Source: Toxoplasma gondii ME49 (lineage: Eukaryota; Apicomplexa; Conoidasida; Eucoccidiorida; Sarcocystidae). From it: a DNA stretch of 64,000 nt. Below are positions 33,601 to 45,382 of this stretch, one piece after another. The first letter of the stretch is position 1. Each line of letters opens with the position of its first letter. Where the stretch lies: contig NC_031469.1 of assembly GCF_000006565.2 (NCBI RefSeq), forward strand, positions 881,245 to 945,244, in the 5' to 3' direction. Made by a program: the position numbers and the translations under genes. Below the pieces are notes generated by a model that did not search any database, had not been told where the DNA came from, and was given only the letters and a program-made list of their open reading frames with translations.

Positions 33601-36365
33601 AGGGGGCCTTCACCAGGTGTCTCCTCACTGTCTCCGCACACGCAACTCTCGCCCGCGAGTTCATCGGCTCCGCGCCTTCGCGCCTCTGCCGCGTCGTGGC
33701 GCCTTGTGGCTGTTGGCTGTTTGCATGCATGCGCATCCTTGGCCAGGGGACCTCGGATAGCCGAAGGTGACCAAAAACGCCCCTCAGAAATCGCGACGGA
33801 AAAGGAAATACCAAATCCAGAGGAGCGAGTTGATCTCCGTACTGGAGGTGCATCGGGTGCTTCGACTCGCGGCGCTTCGTTCAGTCCTATGTCTCGTCTC
33901 CCTGTCTCATCCGTAGGTCGCGGCCTGGGAGCAGAAGGCCGGCCTCTCGCTGCGTCTCTGGAGCGCCAGGTGACGATTTGTTGCTTAGCATTTTCTTCGC
34001 TTTCTCTACCTGGATGCGGAACGCGACACAAGTGCAGCAGGAAGAGAAGTCGTCTTCCCATCCCGTGCAGGTTGCATGCGTTTCCGTGGTCTTCGGCCTC
34101 GAGGGTGCTGAGACGCATGCGTGGAGAGCCGAGAAAGGGCGCGACGAAGGCAGAGGAACGCGCCTGCTGGAGCAAAAGAACATTTTGTTTGCGTCGCGGC
34201 GACTTGGCGCGGCGGTCGCGAGCAGTCGAGAAACCTGGGCCGAGCGACGAGGGGGGGGTCTCGGTGCAAGAACAAGGAAAGAAGACTGGGAGGAACGTAG
34301 GTCGGGCGCGACAAAGGAGGAACACCGCAACTGGAAACGACGCTGAAAGTTGCCCAAGAGAAGCCAAACGGCGCCCGATAAGCAAGCTGTTCTCGGCGTG
34401 CTCAACGGAGACGCTTGCGTGGCTAGTTGGGCTCCTGAGGAGACACTATGGGTCAGCTGAGAAAAGGACAGCAGAGACGCTTCGTGCAAAGTCGCTTCCC
34501 AGATTGAAAGGAACATGTCGAGATGGGCAACGAGGGAGTTTTGAAATCGAAACGGAAAGAGAGAGAAACGAACAGCACAGTGAGTTTCGCAGCGGGGACG
34601 CATCCACGAAAAACAGTGAAGGCCGAACTGCATGCAGGGGAAGGAACGCGGGAGACAAGACGCAGCGAGAGGAGCACACAGGGACCGACCGCCTTGAAAA
34701 AGGAAGCGGAAGACGATCCCGTCTCGAAGATGAGGTAAGGGAAAGAGGTAACATGGCAGCACAAGCTCCATCCACGCGCGACACCAAATGTGGGTTCATT
34801 TTGTCATGCTTGCCAGGACTCTTTCTTTCTCGAGTGTATTTCTTTGCATGCGTCGATTTCGGAATCCTTCTTTCCCTTTTTTTTTATGCGTCACGTTGCC
34901 TTTCCATGTCGGGTGGCCTCTTCTTGTCCCTGCAGTCGTCGCTCAAGCTCCCTGCTTGTGCTCTTCTGTGTTGAGGCAGAACAGCTCACTCATGCTGTCC
35001 CCGTGTTTCATTCGTTCTTTCTTTTGAACGTTTTCGCTGATTCTGCAGGTGCTCCATACCCTCGCTGACATTCTTCCTTCTTTGCGTCTGTCTCTTCCTC
35101 GACCCCCCACTGTCTCCGCCTCGGGGCCCTGTCCCTCCTCTTCTGTCTCCTTTGGAGCCCAACGCGTTCGAGAGAGCTACTTTGTGGCCGACCTTCATGA
35201 ATCTGCACGCGCCTCTCCCTCCGTCGCTTACGAAGTTTTTTGCGGTGCGCCTGCCTATCCCTACACTGTCGATATTCTTTTGCGAGGAGAGAGGCACGCG
35301 TAAGAAAAGCGCAAAAGGGGAGAGTGAGTCGGTGCGTGTGACCCGGCTGAGCTTCAAGGTGCCACTGCATGCAGGAAGTGGAGAGCCGAGTGAAGAAATG
35401 ATACACCTGGACGCCATGGTTTCTCGCTAGGCACACAGTGTTCACAAAGCTACATCTTCCTTCGCTAAGAAGGAGTGCACCACGACTGCATGGGTCGTCT
35501 GTTTTTCGATTCCGCCAGTTTTGCCTTCTTTCTCAGTCGTTTTCGTTTCAGCCGTTTCAGCTGTTCTTTCTGCCGGTGTAAAAAACCAGACTTCGCGCTA
35601 ATCTCTTTTTCCCTATCGGAAGTCTGTCGGCCGAAACGGAATATCATCCGGCCCACTCCGTCCACCGTCGCTCTCGGCGCAGCTGCTCGTTTAAGCCATT
35701 TCTTTTGCGCGGGAGAGAAGGAATGCCACGAGGAGCTTTTCTTAGAGCCGACGCTTTCAAAGGGACTGCAGCTTCCATCGAAACGTACCACCGGTAGGAA
35801 ACGGGTGATGTGAGATCTCTGTTTTTGTGCATGGCGTTGAAGCCTCGTACTCGCCAAGAATACACCACGCGAAATACGAAGCGAAGGTAAAAACTCAAAG
35901 GCGCTGCTTTGGTTTACCATTTCCATTCCGGGATACGCTCTGCAGCTCTTCCAATGCATGCATCGGCTCTCCGGGCTCGTGCGCGACTTCTCTCTCCCCC
36001 AGCGTTTGTGTCGTTTTCATGAGGGCGGAAAGCTTCCCTGCTTTTTGGAGGGTCGGTGTCTCCAAAGTGCGTTTCTGGAAGACAAACGCTTCTCGACTCT
36101 CTCCCCAGAAACCTCGTAGCAAGCATCTTGACTCAGAGATGATGTCTCCCGGTCTACTGCGGTACTGAGCGCACCCGCATCTGCGTTTTCCCTCGCCGCT
36201 CCGGCTGCTCGTCGTCGACTGCGCCTGCAACGGGAGCTGGAGTCATTAATCGTGGAGGTTTCGAAGAGGCGTAGAACCGATCCGGCTCCTTCATCACAAC
36301 TGTCTACGCAGTGCTTTCTGACTTCGGCACGCGCTTCTACACTTGACGGGTCACCAGAAACATGA
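30610..36365 (+). CDS. Very large Ser-rich protein with helical Leu-rich repeats, probably organellar (HPR/RAP class)
   Basis: Exon 1 is 30610-34734 (donor GAG|GTAAGG) and exon 2 is 35049-35299 (acceptor TTCTGCAG, donor GC|GTAAGA). A phase-compatible last exon 36137-36365 with TGA is tentative. The total would be about 1534 aa. Alternative in-frame starts are ATG 30802 and 30859; the last gives MSSALLRRRWAYGV, a plausible mitochondrial presequence. Between long Ser/Pro stretches are amphipathic Leu-rich helices: LSLSHLLRLSWILASLRL, FALVLGGCARLNLR, LSLLLLSLARVEASV, NLANLLTASALHA and LAWLVGLLRRHYG. This pattern is typical of apicomplexan heptatricopeptide-repeat (HPR) proteins that often end in a RAP domain. 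Exon 2 ends AYPYTVDILL, as at the start of a RAP domain, but the E-x-DGP-x-H core was not found. Organellar RNA binding is an inference. Confidence 0.5.
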
Positions 36366-37282
36366 ACGGCTGGCTTCTGAGGTAAATAACTAGAGACTAC
36401 AGAGTGACAGCTGGAAGGCTGTGGCGCACAGAGGTCACTGAAAAAAAGAAACCACAAGGACGGGATGAAATGCACTTCGAACCACGCTGTGAAATACAAG
36501 GCGAGTCCGAGTCAAGGGGCTGGAGTCTCAAAAACGAGACGAGCGTGACGCGCGCCGCATGCCATCAAGCCTCGCCTTTCTGTTTCTCTCAGTAGGCATC
36601 GAAAAGAAGCCTTGTTGCTGGACAGAAAGGAGAGACACAAGTGAGGAGGGCAACAGTCGCCCTGTGGCAGTGTAAAGCAGAAAACGACTTTCAGGCATAC
36701 AGCAAAAAAAAGGTTCCACATGCATGCACGAAATGTTTACGCGCTCGAGATCTGTCGACCCTCGGCTTCGTTGCACACTGCAGATTCACAAAAAATATGT
36801 GTCGCAAACCAAACTACCATCCACATCTTTTTCCTCTCTGATGCACTGCCCCACAGTTTTTTTATACCTCAGTTCTCTTCTGTCTCTTCCCCCCTATGTT
36901 TTCCTTCCCTCGTGCGCGGCCTGCCACTCCGGTTCCCTCTCATGGTCTCGCGTCGTCTTGTTTTATTTCAAAAACCGACTTCAGACGACCTCTCTGGACT
37001 TGTCGTTGAAGTGAGAAGCTCGGCAGCTGCATGCGCTTTAGTTTCACCGTTCTCCTGTTTTCCCTCGTATGCGAAAAAGGTCTCATAAGGTGAGGAGGCA
37101 ACACTGCGTCTCCGCCGCATGCAGCGCTTTCAGACAGTCGTCTGCGGGTTCGCTGGGTCAGAGGGGATTTCGAGAACACTGGAGCGCCTCCCTTTCCAGC
37201 AAGAAGCTTCCACACGACGTCTGCGGTTCTCTTTCCCCTCTTCTCCCCTTGGCTTGTCGCAAAGCTTGCAAGAAAGAGGCAA
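36366..37282. other. Convergent intergenic region
   Basis: This is the 3' ends of the large + gene and of the minus-strand aldehyde dehydrogenase. It has GCATGC sites near 36719, 37029 and 37119. No supported gene is seen. Confidence 0.5.
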
Positions 37283-38928
37283 TCAGTGCGTCTGTCCTGG
37301 CAGCACCATTTTGGGATGGTCGACCTTCGAGTACACTGCCTTGATTTCGAGGTAGGGGAGCAAGCCTTCTTCGCCTCCTTCCCTGCAGAAAAAAAGGCGC
37401 AAACGCCTCGAACGGTTTGTGGCGTGTACGGACACTGGGGGAAACGAGGAAACAGACGACAGCAGGAGAGCTGCACCTTATCATCACGCCTCCACGAAGC
37501 TGACGAGGACGAAAACAAGTCTGCGATAAGCGCATGCACGGGATCCAGTCGCCAGGAATGGCGCCACATGTCGGTATGTTTTTCTCTTTTGAAAGCTGAG
37601 AGAAGCCGAGCACGACGGCCCTTTCTTCTTCTGTTCCCCGAGTAAAACACGGTCTGCAAGGGATGCCCGCGCATCGCCTTGTTCTCTACTCTTGGATAAA
37701 TGCCAAATCGCGCAGCGGAGTTAAATGGAGAGGAAAAGTCGAACCTGGACCGAGCAAACAGAGCCGCCGTCACACTTTGAGCAACGAAATCCACCCACCT
37801 GCCATAGCCACTCTGTTTGAAGCCCCCAAATGGCGCCGCAATGTCCGTCGTATTGTAGCAATTGATGAATACGTTGCCGGCCTTCAGTCTGCAAAAGACA
37901 CAAATGGAAGAAAAAAGGAACACAAAAACATCAGGTGATTCGTTTCTCCTTTACGGATTGTGGTCTCCGGGCTCCGAGTATCATCACGTTCTGCGTTCGC
38001 AACTCAAAAGCTCTGTTCTGCATTCCGGTGCCGTCTCCGCTTGACAACGTGTATGTCTTCTAAGCTGAAGTACCAGTAACGGTGAAACGGATTCAACCTA
38101 ACAACACACAAGACAATGCTGTACTCCGTTTGAGCGTCAACAGACTTTCTTTGTGTACCTTTCTACAGACAATTGGAGCGAAAATAATCTAAGATTATGT
38201 CTAGGCACAAGAAATCCTCTGGGAAGGAGTGCTCTGACCGGACTCTTGCCCCCACAAATCTTTCATACTTCTGAGGCTTTATTCAACGCAGAGCTGACAC
38301 AGCGCTCGCAGTGTCCATGTGCGCTAGGGTGTATGTACACGCCGCACCAAATCGCGCCTCGAGTGTGAAAGTCTGGACTACCTGTTCGCGCAGTGGTAAG
38401 CCATTCCGATATCTTTTGTGCAGATTCCGGCGCCCAGACCGTAGTGCGACTCGTTTGCTCGCTCGACCTGCATGCAGCAAAACCAACAGTAGTGCGGCGC
38501 ATGCGATTCATCAAGACGCTTGGAGTCGAGTGACCCACCTGCAGTTCTTCGGAAGTAATGAAAACTGTACATACGCCACAAAGACGCAACCATTTCTATC
38601 GCAGAGCACCCACACATGTGAATACGAGTTCACTTCTGGGCACAATAGAAACGAGCTGGAACCGTGACGAAAAGTTGCGCATACGAAAACGAGACACCTT
38701 GGTCTTACAGCTTCATCTGCGGTCTTGAACTTGAGCAGACAAATCACAGGTCCAAAAATCTCTTCTTTTGCAATGGTCATGTCGTCTGACACGTCGGTGA
38801 AGATCGTCGGCATCACCCAGTAGCCTCTGAAACCATTTTCACAGTCCACAACTCAAAAAAACATCCACATGCGTTTCTCTAGGTACCCTCGACACACAGA
38901 GATGGACAACGTCCCACAATACGTGGAA

Positions 38929-38959
<31 letters not shown>

Positions 38960-40396
38960 TCGCACATGGACATGTATACGCGTAGCATACGCGTACATAC
39001 AATAAATACGCATCCATATACATACACATACATCCATATACACATATACATGCCTACACACACATACGTCTGCATTCATTTGTATGTTTACGTTTTTTGC
39101 GTGTTTTTTCCGTTTTTGTTTCTGTGGTAGCATGCGCCGTTTGTGTTTCGCTTACTTTCCTTCTTTCGCTCTACCTCCCAAGGCAACCGTTGCACCCTCA
39201 GCAATGCCTTGCTTGATGTATCTCATGACTCGGTCAAACTGGATCTTGTCAACGAGAGGTCCTTGTGTGCAAGCCTTGTCTTGCGGACACAACAGATGCA
39301 GATGGGTTTCAACGAAGTTCTTCAGGTGCTCCAGGAAGGCGTCGTGGACAGACTCCTGCACAAAGACGCGACTGCTCGCTACGCAGCACTGACCTGGCAG
39401 AGGACAAAACGGGCACACAAAAGGAAATGCATGCGCATGCAGTCCCGCTACCACGCAGCGAGGGGGGGAAGCGTGAATACGAAAAATCGAGCGTTCTATG
39501 GGCGCGGAAGCGAATGTCTATGAAGCAAAGAGCGCGGTCTCTGGATACGGAAATTAACAGTTCTGAACGTGAGTCAGCATACAGCTACGTCGATATACAT
39601 GCACACATGCATATACGGATGTACAGGCAGGAGTTCATTCATCTCGGCGCACTCCTATGGAAGCGGAGTGCATCTTGTTCTCGACACGAGGACCCTCGTT
39701 GGTCGGTTTCACAACGATGCGGGGTGTCCATGCAACTATACACTGTTTGGGAATACAGATGTACCAAGATGCAAATACACACATTTAGATAGACATATAC
39801 ACATAAATATACACATAAATATACACATACATACATACATACATACATACCTACATACATACCTACATACACAGGTACGTCGATGGAGATGCACAGACAC
39901 AGATAGATAGACAGATAGAGAGTGCACAGATGTATACACAGATGTCAATGTATGCCTGTGCACGACTGTCTGATGCACGATGTCAAAGCTACACCCTATT
40001 TTCGATGAGGAACGCATGCATGTTTTTCGCGTTTACCCGAGTTGGGGAAGAGGCCGTAGAAAGCGGTCATGGCTGCGCGGTCCAAGTCTGCATCGGCGCA
40101 CACAATGAGGGCGCTCTTGCCTCCCAGTTCGAGTGTTACTCGCTTCAAGCGAACGACACCCGTTTCGGCGATCTTCAGACCCGTTGCTGTGCTTCCAGTA
40201 AAAGAGATTTTGTCTACATGCGGATGAGACGCAAGCGCTGCGCCCACACTGGGACCCAAGCCACTCAGAATGTTCACCGCACCCGGCGGAAAACCCTGAG
40301 GCAGCAACACGCAACACATGCATATCCACACATATACACGTATATGTCGATAAGCATCCATACAGGTATATATATATATATATACGTATATATATG

Positions 40397-40429
<33 letters not shown>

Positions 40430-40621
40430 GTGTACGTAGAGTTGCATGTATACATGCATATATGTATTTGTGTATACATATACATACACATACTTGCACG
40501 CGCACATACATCGTGCACGTAGGTGCCGATATTTATACAGGTAGACAACAAGCATGCCGACCCGCATCATACACACACGCATACATGCATATGCGGTTGT
40601 TTTGCATATATACATACACAC

Positions 40622-40655
<34 letters not shown>

Positions 40656-40800
40656 ATGTATGACATATATGCGTGCATGGGATGGTATCGATACGGACGC
40701 AGTCGAAGTCGTTCAAGCAGAGGGAGTTATATACAAATATATGTATATATGTATATATATATATATATATAGATATACGCAATATATATAATGGTCTGTA

Positions 40801-40842
<42 letters not shown>

Positions 40843-41403
40843 TGTATAGGTGTAGTAAGTAGATGCATAGCTGTGATGGTACGATGTGTACGCAGACGTG
40901 AATTTGAGCACATCGGGAGTCAGGGACATTTTTCGTCATTTTACGGTCGACTTTTGAAACACTGGATGAACCGTTTTATCTCGATTTTTCCACACGACAG
41001 CAAGGAGACACGCGAACGCTGTTTGTGCCTACAGCTTCCTGAATCAAGTGCGCCAGCTTCAAGGCAGAGAGAGGCGTCTTCTCGCTAGTCTTCATCACGA
41101 CCGTGCATCCGCAGGTCAGCGCCGGAGCAACTTTCAGGACCAAGAGGTACAGAGGGTAGTTCCACGGCACGATCTGAAGAGAAGCCAGACGCAAAACGCA
41201 TGCCTTCCAGCTGCATGCAACCAATTACACGTGCATCGAAAAAGGTCATTCTAGCTACAAATCTGCAGCTCCCAACATACATGGAAATACACATATACAT
41301 TATATATATATATATATGTCGGTTTAGTTGGAACTGGATGTCCAGATACAGACAATTTGCAATATCCACATCCGCATATGCGTATACATATATATATATA
41401 TAT

Positions 41404-41442
<39 letters not shown>

Positions 41443-42344
41443 TAAGCATATATGGAAACATAGATGAATATACGCAGATGCACAGGATTGGACGACAGTG
41501 GATGGAGAGATGAAGAGAAATACCCTGAGGCCCGGGAAAAGACTCGACGGGAGAGAGAAAAAAGAGTTCGGCATGTGGAAGGATTAAAATGCAGATGAAT
41601 GCGTACCCACGGAGTTATCCAAGAAGTCGTTGAGACAGAGAGATATGCAAACAAGATCAGATACACACCGCAAACGCATAAACAGACAAGCTGACAAATG
41701 TGGACAGAGAAACACGAGCTTGAAATGACGAGACGTCAACCTTGAATAGAGACACGTATCTGTTCAATACGCACTCGAGAGACAAAGAAGAAAAGACTCA
41801 GTTCTTCTGTGACAACCGAATACAAGCATATATATATATATATATATATATACCTATATACAACACGCACATGCATATATACATATATCATACATTTGCA
41901 TATATATATATATATATGTATAACATATGCATCTACATACATATTCATACAACATGTATATATATATATATATATGTCTACAGTTGAGAGGTTTGGTTAA
42001 TTCTTACTCCTGCAACCACTCCGACAGGCTCCTTTCGGGTGTAGCAGAAGACTTCGTCTGGATTGTCAACTGGGATTGTTTTGCCCACGATCTTGTCAGC
42101 CCAGCCGGCGTAGTAGTGAAGAATGCGAATGACGCCGGCGATATCGATTTCGCTGCATGCGTTTTTTCACCATGTGCAACGAAAGAAGTCTTCACTGTGC
42201 GTGTCTCCAAAAGCGCTGAAGGACCTTGTCTGCAGCCATCTCGGCAAAACAAGCTGTGAATACTGCGTGCATGCAGAAGGTGGCACAGTGCACTTGCTGG
42301 GAACGTGTGAGTACCTATACAATGCATGTATCACCACCATATAT

Positions 42345-42379
<35 letters not shown>

Positions 42380-43055
42380 CATGCATGTGCATATATATAT
42401 ATATATGTGTGTGTATGTATGCTCATGTACTTCATTTGTTGGAAGAGGCAGTCGTGGGGAGAAGGCAAGAGAACGTACTGAATGCTGGTGATTGGTTTTC
42501 CAGAATCCAGAGATTCAATCAAAGCCAACTCATCTGCATGCTTTTCAACAAGCGACGCGAGTCTGTGAAGAAGATGTGCACGATGGGAAGCACTCGTGGA
42601 GAGCGACCAGACGGGGAAGGCCTTCCTCGCCGCCTCGACCGCCATGTCCACATCTGCTTCGCTGAAAGCGAGAAGCAAAGAAAGGATCTGCATGTCTCTA
42701 TGTGTGAAGATGTGAACGGTTCGTGTGATTTCCACACGCATGCATTGTGAAAGTGCAGATATTCGCGACACGAAGTTGGGAGCTCAACGACGACTCCTGT
42801 ACGTGGAATTCCTCTTCGTCGATACGAAAGACATGCGACATGCAAATGCAGGTTGACACGGAACTGATATTGGAGACCTCTCGGTCAAGCGTCAAAGATA
42901 AAGACTGGACGAGAGATAACAAAAAAAAGACAACGATTCCACAGTGCGTCGTGTAACTAAGAGGAATCACCGATGCTCAAAACACATCTCCACATAGTAT
43001 GCACTTTGTACGGCCCTGCTACTGGTACATGTATACAAATACATACGCGTATATA

Positions 43056-43090
<35 letters not shown>

Positions 43091-43925
43091 TAGACATAAA
43101 TATATATATATGACATACGCACATTTTGAGTGCACCTGTTTAGATTGGGTTGCCATGTAAATGCATGCAGATGTGCACCCAACTAAACACAAATATCTGT
43201 GCAGTACAACTTCATTTATATGCACACTTGTACAGATGTATATATGAATGTACATATGACAGCGTTCCAGCGTTTGTGGTTTACCTGGCTTCCTGCACTT
43301 TGCAGATGAGTTCTTCCGTTGCTGGATTTACATCGTCGAAGAAGTTGCCGCTGGTTGCCTCGACAAATTTGCCGTTGATGAAGAGGCGGGTTTCGATGTC
43401 TTCTGGTTTGACTGTCACTGAAGAGACAACGGAATTCCACGGCACACGTACGTGTCACGACGAGAGAGAGGGGGAGAAAGCAGTGAAAAACAGTGGTTGA
43501 CAGAGCGAAGAAAATGTCGAAACGCAATAAGAACGTCATGTGCCCCATTTGCTGCGAGCTACGACGCTGAATATGGCTTCTGTCAGCAGCTTGAGACAAC
43601 CAAGTTCGACTGGTGTCCCCCTCCTCAAGTCCGGTGGAGTGCTTTGAACCAAAGATTGCTAAGAAAAGCTCACTTCCACCACGGAAATGGAGGAATTCCA
43701 CATTGTTCTCAGCGAAAGACAAATGCTGTCAACCCACGAAGGCGCTAACCTTTCACGACGAAGCGAGGACGAGAAACAGAGCCAGACAGCTCTGGGAACA
43801 GGTGAAAGTGTGTGTCCATTCGGCGCTTTGTCCGAAGTGGTCCAGTTTTAAACAATATTAAACATGCAAGAAAACAGCAGCTGCACGGTTTCAGAAGTGC
43901 AAGGAAAAGAAAGCGTTGGCTTACT
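37283..43925 (-). CDS. Aldehyde dehydrogenase (NAD(P)-dependent, ALDH1/2-like, 497 aa)
   Basis: Exons on the minus strand are 43925 (A of ATG), 43417-43285, 42661-42479, 42152-42008, 41173-41033, 40295-40037, 39393-39156, 38826-38709, 38467-38382, 37888-37799 and 37382-37283. All phases agree and the total is 498 codons, the usual size of the family. Hallmarks: [28 protein letters not shown] (cofactor binding), LELGGKS (general base Glu, about 257), [12 protein letters not shown] (catalytic Cys, about 291), KEEIFGPV and [12 protein letters not shown]. It should oxidise aldehydes to acids; there is no obvious presequence, so a cytosolic location is likely. The substrate cannot be told from sequence. 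The start codon appears to be assembled by splicing (A|TG ACA GTC). Its introns are packed with TA/CATA repeats. Confidence 0.96.
38933..43113. repeat. Microsatellite cluster in aldehyde dehydrogenase introns
   Basis: (TA)n or (CATA)n tracts occur at about 38933-38960, 40367-40440, 40625-40655, 40730-40842, 41297-41320, 41826-41856, 41898-41920, 41955-41976, 42341-42406 and 43047-43113. (GATA)n occurs at 41405-41443, and (ACAT)n with ACATAAAT units at 39781-39872. All are within introns. Confidence 0.9.
43418..43924 (-). other. Intron that splits the aldehyde dehydrogenase start codon
   Basis: The donor AACACAA|GTAAGC is at 43925/43924 and the acceptor TCTCTTCAG|TGACAG at 43418/43417. Joining them makes ATG ACA GTC AAA CCA GAA, an N-terminus of normal family length. 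Confidence 0.7.
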
Positions 43926-44464
43926 TGTGTTCCGGAAAAAGGAGTGAATTTCAGTTCTGAAGAGGGTGCTGCGGCAGCGGAAGCAGTACCAAGCTGGTCC
44001 TTGAGCAGCAGGGACCGCGAAAACGAAGAGAAGGGAGGCGGAAATGACGAAAAAGATGAACTCGCTAGCGTTTGATTTGCGCACCAAGTCGCTTCGCCGA
44101 TGTCTGTCAAAGGAAGAAATGCGAAAAGGAACGACGGGGTCAAAACGGACGCTTGACACACTTGACACACAACAGCCGACAGCCTGCTCCGCTCGGCGTG
44201 TGCAAGAGAAACTCTCAAAAGTAAAAAGCCACCGAAGGGATTCAGACACCGAAACCGGAACAGCATGCGCGTTTCTCTGTGTCCGTGGCAATTTCAGGGC
44301 TTTTTGATTGAGACAAAAAACGAGGTCCTGCGATTGTTTCCGCAACAGGGGCCGACAGAAGTGAACAGCGTGACAGACAGCGTGATGTGTCAGTAAAATG
44401 CAGATCGACTTCAGATTTCTTCGTGGTTGTCCTCGTTTCGCTCATTCACGCTGAACAGAATTAC

Positions 44465-44518
44465 CCACGGAAAGGGGGGAACGAATGTATATAAATTCCA
44501 CGGAAAGGGGGAAACGAA
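44465..44518 (+). repeat. Short direct repeat, two copies
   Basis: CCACGGAAAGGGGG-AACGAA occurs at 44465-44485 and 44498-44518, separated by an AT-rich spacer. It lies in the upstream region of the aldehyde dehydrogenase gene. Confidence 0.8.
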
Positions 44519-44773
44519 CTGTTTGCATTTTTGGATGTCGAGGTAAAGAAACGTGGTTGCCTATATGTCTACCCTGGACAGCAGGTTTTCCCTGGGAGGC
44601 GGGAATTTTTGTGGGTTATATGCGTGAAAATTGTCTATAACACAGCTGTTGAGAACGATGAATTATTCTGGCCGTCCATTTCGAGTTCCTTCGCCAGATT
44701 CTGCTGGACGATTCACACACTATGCTTTGTTTTCCCAGCGGAAAACGCAAACTCCACAGAAATATGAACGATA

Positions 44774-45382
44774 ATGGCTCTTTGGGGAACTGTCTTTCTC
44801 TTCTTCATTTCCTGGGTCGCTTGTGCAGGCTTTGTCTTTCCATATGTCGATAATTGGAAACAGAAGCAACGCTGCACTGTTCATCGGTGTTTGTCTTGGG
44901 ACCTTTCTCATTCGATGATTCAGCAAAGACGTCCTCAAAAGCCTAGATGCCGCTCATACACAGGTCACGATGGTCAAGAAGGAGAAAAGGAGGCGACAAT
45001 CGAAAGTCGCTCTGCATGGATACCTAGATCTTGAGAGACTACACCGACGTCAGGTGCAACTACAATGTATACTTTTGGATGTCCACAGGACACACCGGGT
45101 AACATCGCGTACCTGGAAATTCCACCGAACGACGTGGACGAAATGCTCACGGAAAATAGCACGATAGCAGGTCAGTGTTCAAGGCCGGCCATGCTAAGTT
45201 TCTGCAGCTCAAGCTCAAACCCTGAGGGGGAAGGATCGGGCTCCAGCGCCTACGAGGGCATTGCCCATCATTTAAAATCAACTCGTAGGTGTTTGTCAAT
45301 TTCTGGGCCGTCGTCGTTTTTGTCGGTGCTGTGTGCTCGCTCGTTGGGGTACGTATCTGCGTACGGTATCAATATCGACTGA
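44774..45382 (+). pseudogene. Possible remnant of a secreted surface-type protein
   Basis: ATG 44774 opens an 86-codon frame that starts MALWGTVFLFFISWVACAG, a good signal peptide, and stops at 45034. A second frame from 45065 reads YTFGCPQDTPGNIAYLEIPP and runs to 45382, with a Cys and Pro pattern reminiscent of secreted Toxoplasma surface proteins. No splice pair joins the two frames in phase with confidence. It could be a small gene, a pseudogene, or chance. Confidence 0.25.

Noticed and set aside
39156..39180. Donor GTAGAG at 39174 for an aldehyde dehydrogenase exon
   Set aside because: It leaves phase 1 and breaks the next exon. The donor GTAAGC at 39155 gives phase 2 and restores GYWVMPTIF.
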